NCBI GenBank assembly: GCA_963786985.1
Contig: CAWBBL010000036.1
Span: forward strand, 15,154 to 79,153
Reading direction: 5' to 3'
From: Desertimonas sp963786985
GTDB lineage: Bacteria > Actinomycetota > Acidimicrobiia > Acidimicrobiales > Ilumatobacteraceae
DNA length: 64,000 nt
A model generated the notes under the pieces. The model was not told the DNA's origin. It searched no databases and saw only the letters and a program-made list of their open reading frames with translations. Of this stretch, positions 6,953-16,488 are shown in pieces; the stretch's first letter is position 1, and every line of letters begins with the position of its first letter. Made by a program: the position numbers and the translations under genes.

Positions 6953-9900
6953 ATGAAACGGCAGCCCTACCTCGATGCGGTGGCCGAACGCGTGGTCGTG
7001 TTCGACGGCGCGTTCGGGACCTACATCCAGGGCCTCGACCTGTCCGCCGACGACTTCGGCGGAGCAGAGCTGGAGGGCTGCAACGAGATCCTCTGCCTGA
7101 GCCGGCCGGACGTGATCCGCGACATGCACGCCGCCTTCTTCGACGTCGGTGTCGATGCCGTCGAGACGGCGAGCTTCGGCAGCTTTTCGACCGTGCTCAA
7201 CGAGTACGACATCGCCGACCAGGCCTACGAGATCAATGTCGCCGCTGGCCGCCTTGCCCGAGAGGTCGCCGACGGGTTCAGCGCCGACGGTCGCCCACGC
7301 TATGTCGCCGGCTCGATCGGTCCCGGCACGAAGCTGCCGAGTCTCGGGCACATCGGCTTCGCGGACCTGCGCGACTCGTACGAGGAGCAGGCCGCCGGGC
7401 TCCTCGAAGGCGGTGTGGACCTGTTCGTCATCGAAACGTGCATGGACCTCCTCCAGGTCAAGGCGGCGATGATCGCCTGCCGGCGGGCCATGAAGTCGGC
7501 GGGCCGGTCCGTGCCGCTGCAGGTCCAGGTGACGATGGAGACCACCGGGCGGATGCTCGTCGGCAGCGAGATCGGCGCCGCCCTCGTGTCGCTCGGGGCG
7601 ATGCGACCCGACGTTCTCGGCATCAACTGCGCCACTGGCCCGGCGGAGATGCAAGAGCACCTGCGCTTCCTGTCCCAGCACTCGACGCTGCCGATCAGCG
7701 TGCTGCCCAACGCCGGCCTGCCCAGCGTGGTCGACGGGCGCACGCACTACGACCTCTCACCCGAGGACCTCGCCGAGTTATCACCGCCGCCACGTCACCG
7801 AACTCGGCGTGTCGATCGTCGGCGGCTGCTGTGGCACCACTCCTGAGCACCTCCGCCGAGTCGTCGAGGCGGTCGGCGGCGTATCACCGGCACCCCGGTC
7901 GCCGGCGTTCGAGCCGAGCGTGGCGTCGATCTACAGCCCCGTCGCGCTCGCCCAGGACCTCAGTGTGCTGATGATCGGCGAGCGCACCAATGCCAACGGG
8001 TCCAGGGCATTCCGCGACGCGATGCTGGCGGCGGACTGGGACTCGTGCGTGAAGATGGCCAACGAGCAGATCAAGGAGGGCGCCCACGTCCTCGACGTCT
8101 GCGTCGACTACGTCGGCCGCGACGGCACCGTCGACATGGACGAGATCGCCAAGCGCTTCGCCACGCAGTCCAGTGTCCCCCTCGTCATCGATTCCACCGA
8201 GCCGCAGGTCGTCGAGGCGGCGCTCACCCACATCGGCGGGCGGGCGATCCTCAACTCGGCGAACCTCGAGGACGGCGAGCTGCCCGGGAGCCGGATGGAC
8301 CGGGTGTTCTCGCTCGCCCGCGACTACGGGGCGGCGGTGATCTGCCTGCTCATCGACGAGCGTGGCCAGGCCCGCGACGTCGAGTGGAAGATGGAGGTCG
8401 CCCACCGCATCACGGAGATCGCCACCGAGCGCTACGGCCTGCAGCCGAGCGACCTGATCTTCGACGCCTTGACGTTCCCGCTCTCGACTGGCGACGACGA
8501 CCTGCGCCGCGACGCCATCGCCACGATCGAGGCGATCCGCCGGATCAAGGCGGAGATCCCCGGCGCGTTCACGGTGCTCGGCCTGTCCAACGTCAGCTTC
8601 GGCCTGTCGCCGGCCGCTCGTCACGCCCTCAACAGCGTGTTTCTCCACGAATGCGTGGAGGCCGGCCTCGACGCGGCGATCGTCCATGCCGCCAAGATCG
8701 TCCCGCTCAACCGCCTTCCGGCCGAACAGCGCGACGTGTGCCTCGATCTCGTGTGGGACCGTCGACGTCCCGACTACGACCCGCTCCAGCAGCTGCTCGA
8801 GGTGTTCGCCGACGTCAAGTCGACGAAGACCGAGAAGCCCGACCGCAGCGGCATGCCCGTCGACGAGCGCCTCAAGTCGCGGATCATCGACGGCGATCGT
8901 GAAGGCCTCACCGACGACCTCGACGTGGCGATGGCCGGCGGGATGGCCGCCCTCGACATCGTCAACAGCGTGCTCCTCGACGGGATGAAGGTCGTCGGCG
9001 AGCTGTTCGGGTCCGGGCAGATGCAGCTGCCGTTCGTGCTGCAGTCGGCGGAGACGATGAAGACGGCGGTCGCCTACCTCGAGCCGCACATGGACCGCGT
9101 CGACGGCTCGACGTCGAAGGGCAAGCTCGTCATCGGCACGGTGAAGGGCGACGTCCACGACATCGGCAAGAACCTCGTCGACATCATCGCCACGAACAAC
9201 GGCTACGAGGTCCACAACCTCGGCATCAAGGTGCCGATCGGCGAGATGGTGGCCAAGGTCAAAGAGGTCGACGCCGACGCCCTGGGCATGAGCGGGTTGC
9301 TCGTCAAGTCGACGCTGATCATGCGCGAGAACCTCGAGGAGCTGAACACGCTCGGCCTCAGCGAGATCCCCGTGCTGCTGGGTGGCGCCGCCCTCACCCG
9401 CCGCTACGTCGAGCGCGACCTGCGCGAGATCTACGACGGACGCTTGTTCTACGGCCGCGATGCGTTCGAGGGGCTGTCCACGCTCGACGCGCTGATGACG
9501 ATGAAGCGCAGCGGCGAGTGGGACCCCGACTTCGGGCGCGTCCCGACCGGACGCCAGCTCCCGGAGCGCACCGCGTCCGACGCTGCCGTCGTCGACGTCC
9601 CCCGCCGATCGCCGACGGTCGCCGTCGACAACGAGGTGTTCGTCCCGCCGTTCGTCGGTTCGCGGGTGGTGAAGGGAGTCTCCCTCGACGAGATCGCCGC
9701 CTTCGTCAACGAGACGGCGCTGTACCGCAACCAGTGGCAGTTCCGGCCCGAGCGGGTCACCGGCGATGACGGCGCCGAGCGGCCGGAGAACGACGACGAG
9801 TTCAAGACGCGGATTCGGGCAACGTTCCGCGAGCAACTCGCCGCGGCCAAGGCGTCAGGCGTGCTCGTCCCCCAGCTCGTCTACGGCTACTTCCCGGCCA

Positions 9901-10457
9901 ACGGCGACGGCAACGACCTCGTCGTGTGGACCGACGAAACGCGCAGCACTGAGGCGGCCCGCTTCCACTACCCGCGCCAGCAGGTCGAGCCGTTCCTGAG
10001 CATCGCCGACATGTTCCGTCCCGTAGAGAGTGGCGAGATCGACTACGCCTGCTTTCACATCGTCACGATGGGCTCGGCGGTCAGCGAGGAGACGGCCCGC
10101 TTGTTCGCCGCCAACGAGTACCAGCGCTACCTCCTGCTCCACGGTCTCGGGGTGGAGATGGCCGAGGCCCTCGCCGAGTATTGGCACAAGCGGATCCGTG
10201 AGGAGTGGGGGTTCGTCGGCGAGGACGGCCCGACGATCGGCGGTCTGTTCCGCCAGCAGTACCGCGGCGGGCGCTACTCGTGGGGCTACCCGGCGTGCCC
10301 CGACCTCGAGGACAACGCCACCGTCGCCGAGTTGCTCGGCGCTGACCGTCTCGGCATCGAGGTCAGCGAGGAGACCGGTTGGCAGTACCACCCGGAGCAG
10401 ACGACCTCGGCGATCATCTGCCACCACCCCCAAGCCAAGTACTTCGTCGCCCGGTGA
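6953..10457 (+). pseudogene. metH: Cobalamin-dependent methionine synthase, apparent +1 frameshift
   Basis: Methyl transfer from methyltetrahydrofolate to homocysteine via cobalamin. Four domains are recognisable: homocysteine-binding (GAFGTYIQ, GINCATGP, GGCCGTTPEHL with the zinc Cys residues), pterin-binding (GERTNANGSRAF), B12-binding (DVHDIGKN with the cobalt-ligand His) and the C-terminal AdoMet activation domain (GGRYSWGYPACPD). The reading frame changes near 7778: the first frame runs 6953-7846 and the second 7809-10457. Dropping one T in GAGTTATCAC restores an expected sequence (LAEYHRRHVTELGVSIVGGC) and one protein of about 1,167 residues, normal for MetH. As read, the break separates the first zinc Cys from the Cys pair. 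Elsewhere the gene looks under full selection, so a sequencing error is quite possible. Confidence 0.88.
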
Positions 10458-10461
10458 AGAC

Positions 10462-10513
10462 CGACCGATGGGTGTTTAGGGGACGGTACGGTCCCGTAAA
10501 CACCCATCGGTCG
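10462..10513. repeat. Long intergenic palindrome after metH
   Basis: Inverted repeat with 17-bp arms (CGACCGATGGGTGTTTA at 10462-10478 and its complement at 10497-10513). The 18-nt centre contains a second small inverted repeat (GGGAC/GTCCC). It could act as the metH terminator or be another dispersed repeat. It ends 23 bp before the next gene. Confidence 0.75.
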
Positions 10514-10536
10514 TTCAGATCGGAGCGCCCCCGGCG

Positions 10537-12267
10537 GTGCTGATCTCGCTCATCGTCCGATCGGTGCGTCCGTACGGCCGACGGGTGACCCTGATCATCG
10601 TCTTCCAGGCCGTCGCCACGATGGCGTCGCTGCAGCTGCCGAGCCTCAACGCCGACATCATCGACAACGGCGTGGCGACCGGCGACACCGGCTACATCGT
10701 CGGCGCCGGCGGGCAGATGTTGCTGCTCACGGTCGTGCAGATCGTCGCCTCGATCGCCGCCACCTGGTTCAGCGCCGGCGTGGCGATGGGGGTCGGGCGA
10801 GACCTGCGGGCAGGGATCTTCCACCACGTGGGGACGTTCTCGGCCCGGGAGATGGGTCGCTTCGGCGCCGCGTCGCTGATCACCCGCAACACCAACGATG
10901 TGCAGCAGGTGCAGATCCTCGTGCTGATGACGTTCACGATGCTCGTGATGGCCCCGATCATGGCCGTCGGCGGGATCGTCATGGCGATGCGCGAGGGCTT
11001 CTCGCTGTCATGGCTGTTGCTCGTCAGCGTGCCGGCGCTGATCCTCGCCGTGGCCTTCATCGTCAGCCGGATGATCCCTGGCTTCCGGAAGGTGCAGGAG
11101 CGCACCGACGACGTCAACCGGGTGCTGCGCGAGCAGATCGCCGGGATCAGGGTGGTCCGGGCGTTCGTCCGCGAGGACAGTGAGTCGGCCCGCTTCGCCA
11201 CGTCCAACGACCAGCTCACCGACGCCTCCATCTGGGTCGGTCAGTGGATGGCCCTGATGTTCCCGACGGTGATGTTCGTGTTCAACGTGTCGAGCGTGGC
11301 CGTGCTGTGGTTCGGCGCCGGCCCGGTGGACGACGGGTCGTTGCAGATCGGCTCGCTCACTGCCTTCCTCAGCTACCTGATGCAGATCCTCATGGCGGTG
11401 ATGATGGCCACGTTCGTGGCGGTGTTGGCGCCGCGTGCGTCGGTGTCCGCCGACCGCATCGGCGAGGTGCTGGCCACGAAGTCGTCGGTCGCCCCGCCGC
11501 AGAATCCGGTCACCGACGTCGTCATGCGTGGGCACGTCGAGCTTCGCGAGGTCACGTTCCACTACCCCGGTGCCGAGCTCGCCGTGCTCCGCGGCGTGTC
11601 CTTCGCCGCCGGTCCGGGACGCACGACGGCGATCATCGGCAGTACGGGCGCCGGCAAGACCACGTTGCTGAACCTCATCCCTCGCCTGTTCGACGTGACC
11701 GGCGGTGCCGTCCTCGTCGACGGTGTCGACGTCCGCACACTCGATCAGGACGTGCTGTGGAGCCGCATCGGTGTGGTCCCGCAGGCCGCCTACCTGTTCA
11801 ACGGCACGATCGCCAGCAACCTGCGGTACGGGCTTCCCTCGGCGACCGAGGCGGAGATGTGGGACGCGCTGTCGGTCGCCCAGGCGGCCGACTTCGTGCG
11901 CGCCCTGCCCGACGGTCTGGAGGCGCCCGTCGCCCAGGGCGGCACGAACTTCTCAGGTGGCCAGCGCCAGCGGCTGGCGATCGCCAGAGCACTGATCCGG
12001 CGGCCGGAGATCTACCTGTTCGACGATGCCTTCTCGGCGCTCGACCTCGGCACCGATGCCCGACTGCGCGCTGCCCTGGCGCCGCGGACCCGCGATGCTG
12101 CGGTGATCATCGTCGCCCAGCGAGTGTCGACGATCATCGGCGCCGACGAGATCGTCGTCCTCGAGGATGGGCTCGTCGTTGGTCGCGGGACGCACGACGA
12201 GTTGCTGGCCGGGTGCCCGACCTACGCCGAGATCGTCGAGTCACAGGCGGCGAGTGAGGCGGCATGA
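10537..12267 (+). CDS. ABC exporter half-transporter, degenerate-site subunit
   Basis: A 576-residue fusion of a six-helix type IV exporter membrane domain and a nucleotide-binding domain. Walker A is GSTGAGKTT (about residue 368) and the signature is FSGGQRQR (about 472). Walker B is LFDDAFSALD, where Asp replaces the catalytic Glu, and the switch loop is AQRVST, where Gln replaces His. That pattern is known for the degenerate-site subunit of heterodimeric exporters such as TM287/288 and EfrCD. The partner with intact residues starts inside this gene's stop codon. Likely role is multidrug or lipid export at the inner membrane. Starts with GTG. Confidence 0.92.
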   Translation: MLISLIVRSVRPYGRRVTLIIVFQAVATMASLQLPSLNADIIDNGVATGDTGYIVGAGGQMLLLTVVQIVASIAATWFSAGVAMGVGRDLRAGIFHHVGTFSAREMGRFGAASLITRNTNDVQQVQILVLMTFTMLVMAPIMAVGGIVMAMREGFSLSWLLLVSVPALILAVAFIVSRMIPGFRKVQERTDDVNRVLREQIAGIRVVRAFVREDSESARFATSNDQLTDASIWVGQWMALMFPTVMFVFNVSSVAVLWFGAGPVDDGSLQIGSLTAFLSYLMQILMAVMMATFVAVLAPRASVSADRIGEVLATKSSVAPPQNPVTDVVMRGHVELREVTFHYPGAELAVLRGVSFAAGPGRTTAIIGSTGAGKTTLLNLIPRLFDVTGGAVLVDGVDVRTLDQDVLWSRIGVVPQAAYLFNGTIASNLRYGLPSATEAEMWDALSVAQAADFVRALPDGLEAPVAQGGTNFSGGQRQRLAIARALIRRPEIYLFDDAFSALDLGTDARLRAALAPRTRDAAVIIVAQRVSTIIGADEIVVLEDGLVVGRGTHDELLAGCPTYAEIVESQAASEAA

Positions 12268-14279
12268 GCGACGACGGCCAGTCGGAAACCCCCGCGCCCC
12301 GCTCGGCGGCGCGCTTGCCGGCGGCCGCCGCCGACGTGCAGCGCCGTGGCCCGATGGCCAACATCGCCGCGCCGACCGAGAAGGCCGTCCACTTCAAGTC
12401 GTCGCTGCGGCGCCTCCTGACCCGCTTGCGGCCGGAGCGCTTCGGTCTCGCTCTGGTGATCTCGCTCGCTGCGATCAGCGTCGGCCTCACCGTCGTCGGT
12501 CCGCGCATCCTCGGCGTCGCCACGGACATCATCTTCCGCGGCGTCATCGGCGGCCGGATGCCCGCCGGCGAGAGCGTTGCTGAGGCGGAGGCCCGGCTGC
12601 GCAGCAGCGGCGAGGAACGCCTGGCGGATGTCGTCGGTGGGATGGACGTCGTGCCCGGACGGGGCATCCAGTTCGACGAGTTGCGCAACATCCTGCTGCT
12701 CGCCCTCGTCCTGTACGTCATTGCCGCCGTGCTGGCGATGGTCCAGGGGCGGTTGCTCAACCGCATCGTCAACCGCGCCGTCCGCCAGCTGCGCGGCGAT
12801 GTCGAGGCCAAGCTGCACCGGCTGCCGTTGAGCTATTTCGACCGCCTGCCGCGTGGCGAGATCCTCAGCCGGGCCACCAACGACATCGACAACATCCAAC
12901 AGAGCATGCAGCAGACGCTCAGCCAACTGCTGATCTCGACGTTGACCGTGATCGGCGTCGTGGCGATGATGATCTCGATCTCGCCGTTGCTGGCATCGCT
13001 CGCCCTCGTGACGATCCCCCTCGTGATGGTCGTCACCCGCCAGATCGCCAAGCGCTCGAAGCGCAAGTTCATCGCGCAGTGGGCGCACACCGGACAGCTC
13101 AACGGGCAGATCGAAGAGACCTACAGCGGGCACTCCCTGGTCAAGGTGTTCGGCCGACAGCGCGAGGTCCAGGAGCGCTTCGACGCGGAGAACGAGCAGC
13201 TGTACCAGGCAAGCTTCGGCGCCCAGTTCATCTCCGGGTTGATCATGCCGACGACGATGTTCATCGGCAACCTCAACTACGTGGTGATCGCCGTGGTCGG
13301 TGGGTTGCGGGTGGCGTCGGGAGCCCTGACGCTCGGCGACGTGCAAGCCTTCGTGCAGTACTCGCGACAGTTCACTCAACCGCTCACCCAGGTTGCCTCG
13401 ATGATGAACGTGCTGCAGTCCGGGGTCGCGTCCGCCGAGCGGGTGTTCGAGCTGCTCGACGCCACCGAGGAACGACCCGATCCACGTGAACCGGCAACGC
13501 TGAGCGCCGTGCGCGGCCACGTCGAGTTCGACGACGTCTCGTTCCGTTACGTCGCTGAGCGTCCGCTGATCGAGCACCTGTCGCTCGACGTCGCCCCCGG
13601 CCGGACGGTCGCCATCGTCGGACCGACCGGGGCCGGCAAGACGACGCTCGTCAACCTGATCATGCGCTTCTACGAGCTCGACGGTGGCGCCATCCGTCTC
13701 GATGGCGTCGACATCGCGACGATGCGGCGCAGCGACGTGCGCGGCGAGATCGGCATGGTCCTCCAGGACGCCTGGCTGTTCGGCGGCACGATTCGCGACA
13801 ACATCGCCTACGGCGGCCACGGGGCGACGGACGAGGAGATCCTCGAGGCGGCGCGGATCAGCTACGTCGACCGCTTCGTGCACTCGCTCCCGGACGGCTA
13901 CGACACCGTCGTCGACGACGAGGGCAGCAACCTCAGTGCCGGGGAGCGCCAGCTGCTCACCATCGCCAGGGCGTTCCTCGCCGACCCGGCGATCCTCATC
14001 CTCGACGAGGCGACGAGCTCGGTCGACACGCGCACCGAGGTGCTCGTGCAGCACGCCATGGCCGCGCTGCGTGCCGACCGCACGAGTTTCGTGATCGCCC
14101 ACCGCTTGTCGACGATCCGTGACGCCGACACGATCCTCGTGATGGAGACCGGCCGCATCGTCGAGCAGGGCAATCATGACGAGCTGCTCGAACGACGCGG
14201 CGCCTACTACCGCCTGTACAACGCCCAGTTCACCGCCCCACTCGTCGAGGAGGCGGAGCTCGCCGAAGCACCGGCCTGA
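12264..14279 (+). CDS. ABC exporter half-transporter, consensus-site subunit
   Basis: A 671-residue membrane-domain/ATPase fusion that overlaps the upstream gene by 4 bp (ATGA). Walker A is GPTGAGKTT (about residue 452), Walker B ILILDEATSSVD with the catalytic Glu, and the switch is IAHRLSTI with the His. The signature is LSAGERQ, slightly off the LSGGQ consensus. In heterodimeric exporters an altered signature pairs with the degenerate Walker B of the partner, which fits the upstream gene. An extra hydrophilic insert of about 60 residues sits between the first two membrane segments. The substrate cannot be predicted. Confidence 0.92.
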   Translation: MSDDGQSETPAPRSAARLPAAAADVQRRGPMANIAAPTEKAVHFKSSLRRLLTRLRPERFGLALVISLAAISVGLTVVGPRILGVATDIIFRGVIGGRMPAGESVAEAEARLRSSGEERLADVVGGMDVVPGRGIQFDELRNILLLALVLYVIAAVLAMVQGRLLNRIVNRAVRQLRGDVEAKLHRLPLSYFDRLPRGEILSRATNDIDNIQQSMQQTLSQLLISTLTVIGVVAMMISISPLLASLALVTIPLVMVVTRQIAKRSKRKFIAQWAHTGQLNGQIEETYSGHSLVKVFGRQREVQERFDAENEQLYQASFGAQFISGLIMPTTMFIGNLNYVVIAVVGGLRVASGALTLGDVQAFVQYSRQFTQPLTQVASMMNVLQSGVASAERVFELLDATEERPDPREPATLSAVRGHVEFDDVSFRYVAERPLIEHLSLDVAPGRTVAIVGPTGAGKTTLVNLIMRFYELDGGAIRLDGVDIATMRRSDVRGEIGMVLQDAWLFGGTIRDNIAYGGHGATDEEILEAARISYVDRFVHSLPDGYDTVVDDEGSNLSAGERQLLTIARAFLADPAILILDEATSSVDTRTEVLVQHAMAALRADRTSFVIAHRLSTIRDADTILVMETGRIVEQGNHDELLERRGAYYRLYNAQFTAPLVEEAELAEAPA

Positions 14280-14371
14280 CACGTGCCGCGAGCGCGGCGG
14301 GCGTGATCACCCGAAGCCGGGTTCACCGGCGGGGTCGTTGACGTGACCCCTGAGAGGCGATCGCGCCGGAG

Positions 14372-14740
14372 TCATCGAGCCAACCCATCGAACAATTCGC
14401 TGACCCGTTCGGTGGGCCGGCCGATGAACGCCCGGTCGGCCGTGACGATCAAGGGACGCTCCATCAGCTCCGGGTGCTCGGTGAGGATCGCCACGATGCC
14501 GTCGGTCGTCGCCAGGTCGTCGGCGACGATGTCCAGCTCGTTCCAGCGCTCCCGGCGCACGAGTCGAGCCGGTGGGTCGTCGAGCTTGGCGATGATCGCC
14601 CGCAGCTCGTCGGCCGTCGGGGGCACTTCCAGGTACTTGATGACGTCGATGGAGACGTCGTCGCCCGCTTCGTCGGCGATCTGCAGCGCCTGGCGGGACT
14701 TCGTGCATCGCGGGTTGTGGTACAGGGTGACGTCGGCCAT
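14372..14740 (-). CDS. arsC: Arsenate reductase (ArsC/Spx family)
   Basis: A 122-residue thioredoxin-fold protein beginning MADVTLYHNPRCTKSR, with the single catalytic Cys at residue 12 in the NPRCTKSR loop, as in glutaredoxin-coupled ArsC. The later RPLIVT segment corresponds to the RPI motif of the family. It may reduce arsenate to arsenite, but related YffB-like proteins have other roles. No ars regulator or efflux pump is next to it. The frame opens three codons earlier (14749), but the ATG at 14740 aligns with the family start. Confidence 0.85.
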   Translation of the reverse strand: MADVTLYHNPRCTKSRQALQIADEAGDDVSIDVIKYLEVPPTADELRAIIAKLDDPPARLVRRERWNELDIVADDLATTDGIVAILTEHPELMERPLIVTADRAFIGRPTERVSELFDGLAR

Positions 14741-14849
14741 GGGACACATTCAAGTCGGCCGCCGGATCTGACGATGACCATGACACCCCTTCTCTAGGGT
14801 CGTCGATACCGACATCTCCCTGGACTTCTGCTCACCCAGGGAGCAACAG

Positions 14850-15302
14850 ATGGCTACTTACTGCCGGCGTACCGCCGAGCTCACGGGCATCTCGTCGAGC
14901 ACTGCCCTGCCGACCGTGGTCGACTCGGCCGACGCCGCCCTCGCCGTCATCGCCACGGCGATGCACGATCCACCGCAACCCGAGGTCCTCGTCCTCGTCC
15001 TCGACAGCGACCTCGGCGGCCACGCCGTGGTCATCGTCGATGGCACCGATTCTCCGGACGCCGTCATCGACGTCGTCGAGCTGCTCGCCGAGGGAGCAGC
15101 CGAGGCCGGCAACCCCACCTCGTTCGTCGTCGCCGCCGTGCGCCCCGGATATGGACCACTGCCCGGCGACGCCGACCGCTGGCTGGAGCTCTGCGAGATC
15201 GCCGAGACCCACGGCTGCGAGCTCATCGACTGGTTCATCGTCAGCGACGACGTCACGTGGTGCCCCCGCGACCTGCTCGCCGAGCCCCCGCGCTGGCCGT
15301 GA
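14850..15302 (+). CDS. Hypothetical protein, possible RadC/JAB-like fold
   Basis: A 150-residue soluble protein with a good ribosome site (GGGAG seven bases before ATG). The central VLVLVLDSDLGGHAVVIVDG and the C-terminal WLELCEIAETHGCELIDWFIVSDD resemble the layout of RadC/JAB-type domains, in which a lineage of sheets ends in an LLDH-like strand. The metal-binding HxH-D pattern is not evident. The fold suggestion is weak and I assign no function. It is transcribed alone and followed by a dispersed palindrome. Confidence 0.7.
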   Translation: MATYCRRTAELTGISSSTALPTVVDSADAALAVIATAMHDPPQPEVLVLVLDSDLGGHAVVIVDGTDSPDAVIDVVELLAEGAAEAGNPTSFVVAAVRPGYGPLPGDADRWLELCEIAETHGCELIDWFIVSDDVTWCPRDLLAEPPRWP

Positions 15303-15328
15303 CCGCGACCGTGCGACCCGACCGGCAA

Positions 15329-15399
15329 CTGGGGAGGATTCGTGTCAGGGCCCGACATGCACCTTCCCCACAACGGCGAATGACACGGATCTTCCCCGG
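15329..15399. repeat. Dispersed palindromic repeat, GGGGAAGATTCGTG family, copy 2
   Basis: Half-site CTGGGGAGGATTCGTGTCAG (15329-15348), an inverted and diverged half-site (CATGCACCTTCCCCAC, 15356-15371) and a third half-site TGACACGGATCTTCCCCGG (15381-15399). The half-sites match copies at 6846-6920 and 29900-29970. It lies between convergent genes. Confidence 0.8.
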
Positions 15400-15430
15400 T
15401 TACGCGGCGGTGGCGGTGTTTCTGCGGCGC

Positions 15431-15718
15431 TCAGTCGCCGGTCGGCGTGGGCGCCCGACGCTGCGCCGGACTCAACCGCAGCCCGGCGGCCCGCAGGCGA
15501 CGAACCAGCTCGCGGCTGTCGACCTCCAGGGCGCCCGCGGCCACCACCTCGTCGCGCAGCTCCTCCGGTACGTCGTAGTGGTCGCCCTGGAACCCGCGGC
15601 GTGGAAACCCGACGGAAGCGGCGAAGTCGTGCAGTTCAGCGAGCGACTCATCCGACACCAGATGGCACCAGCGCCGACCGCGCCACCACCACCGCGGCTG
15701 ATCGACGAGTACCGCCAC
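15431..15718 (-). CDS. DUF4031 domain-containing protein
   Basis: A 95-residue protein matching the actinobacterial DUF4031 family: VAVLVDQPRW at the start, then CHLVSDESLAELHDFAASVG, GDHYDVPEEL and a final AGALEVDSRELVRRLRAAGLR. Function is unknown for the family. I take the GTG at 15718 as start because the conserved domain begins there. The frame is open to 15859, but that extension is Arg-rich and runs into the divergent HD-domain gene. Confidence 0.82.
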   Translation of the reverse strand: MAVLVDQPRWWWRGRRWCHLVSDESLAELHDFAASVGFPRRGFQGDHYDVPEELRDEVVAAGALEVDSRELVRRLRAAGLRLSPAQRRAPTPTGD

Positions 15719-15810
15719 GTTGCGCAGCCTCGCACAACTGCGCGCGGCGCCAACGGCTCTGTTCGCTGCCCCGTTGCACCGCGACCTCCTCCCGGCGACA
15801 CTGACCAGCG

Positions 15811-16482
15811 GTGAGTGACGAGGTCGAGCTGCACATCGCCTGGGCCTCGATCGCCTCACCCGGGCCCCGATCGGCAGCGGTTCTCGAGGACCTCGTCGGA
15901 CGCCATCGGCAGCCCCACCGTCGTTACCACGGAGTGCGTCACGTCGTGTGGGTGCTGCGCCATACCCGCCGCCTGGAGGCGGCGATCCCCGAGTGCGCAG
16001 CCGGGCTGCCCGGCTACGACGCGGCGATCGTCACCGCGGCGGCGTGCTTCCACGACGCGGTGTACGAACCGAGCGCCGCCGACAACGAGGAGCGCAGCGC
16101 ACGCCTCGCCGAAACCCAGCTGGCTTCGCTCGACTGGCCGACCGAGCGGTGTGCCGTCGTCGCCGAGCTGGTCAGGGCGACGGCGGGGCACCTCGCCGAC
16201 GGCGACGTCACCGCCGCGCCGGCACGGTGGGAGGAGCAGGTGCTCCTCGACGCCGACCTGGCCGTGCTCGGTGCCGACCCGGCGGGCTACGCCGCCTACG
16301 TCACCGGCGTGCGCGGTGAGTACGCCCACCTGTCGACCGCCGACTGGGCAACGGGACGAGCGAATGTCCTCGAACGCTTGCTGGCGCGCCGGTCGCTGTA
16401 CCTGACCGAACCTGCCCGCTCGTGGTGGGGTGCGCGTGCTCGCGCCAACCTCACCGCCGAGCTGGCCGGCCTCGGGCGCTGA
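15811..16482 (+). CDS. HD-superfamily metal-dependent phosphohydrolase
   Basis: A 223-residue protein of the predicted HD phosphohydrolase group. Metal-ligand motifs are YHGVRHV (first His pair), FHDAVYEP (the HD doublet) and a late Asp in LLDADLAVLG. Such proteins hydrolyse phosphate esters of nucleotides or similar compounds, but this subgroup has no proven substrate. The GTG start lies 92 bp from the divergent DUF4031 gene. Confidence 0.85.
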   Translation: MSDEVELHIAWASIASPGPRSAAVLEDLVGRHRQPHRRYHGVRHVVWVLRHTRRLEAAIPECAAGLPGYDAAIVTAAACFHDAVYEPSAADNEERSARLAETQLASLDWPTERCAVVAELVRATAGHLADGDVTAAPARWEEQVLLDADLAVLGADPAGYAAYVTGVRGEYAHLSTADWATGRANVLERLLARRSLYLTEPARSWWGARARANLTAELAGLGR

Positions 16483-16488
16483 CGCCGG

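Noticed and set aside
6818..6953. Cobalamin or SAM riboswitch before metH
   Set aside because: The gap is filled by the dispersed palindrome. No B12-box or SAM-type conserved sequence is seen, and the leader is too short.
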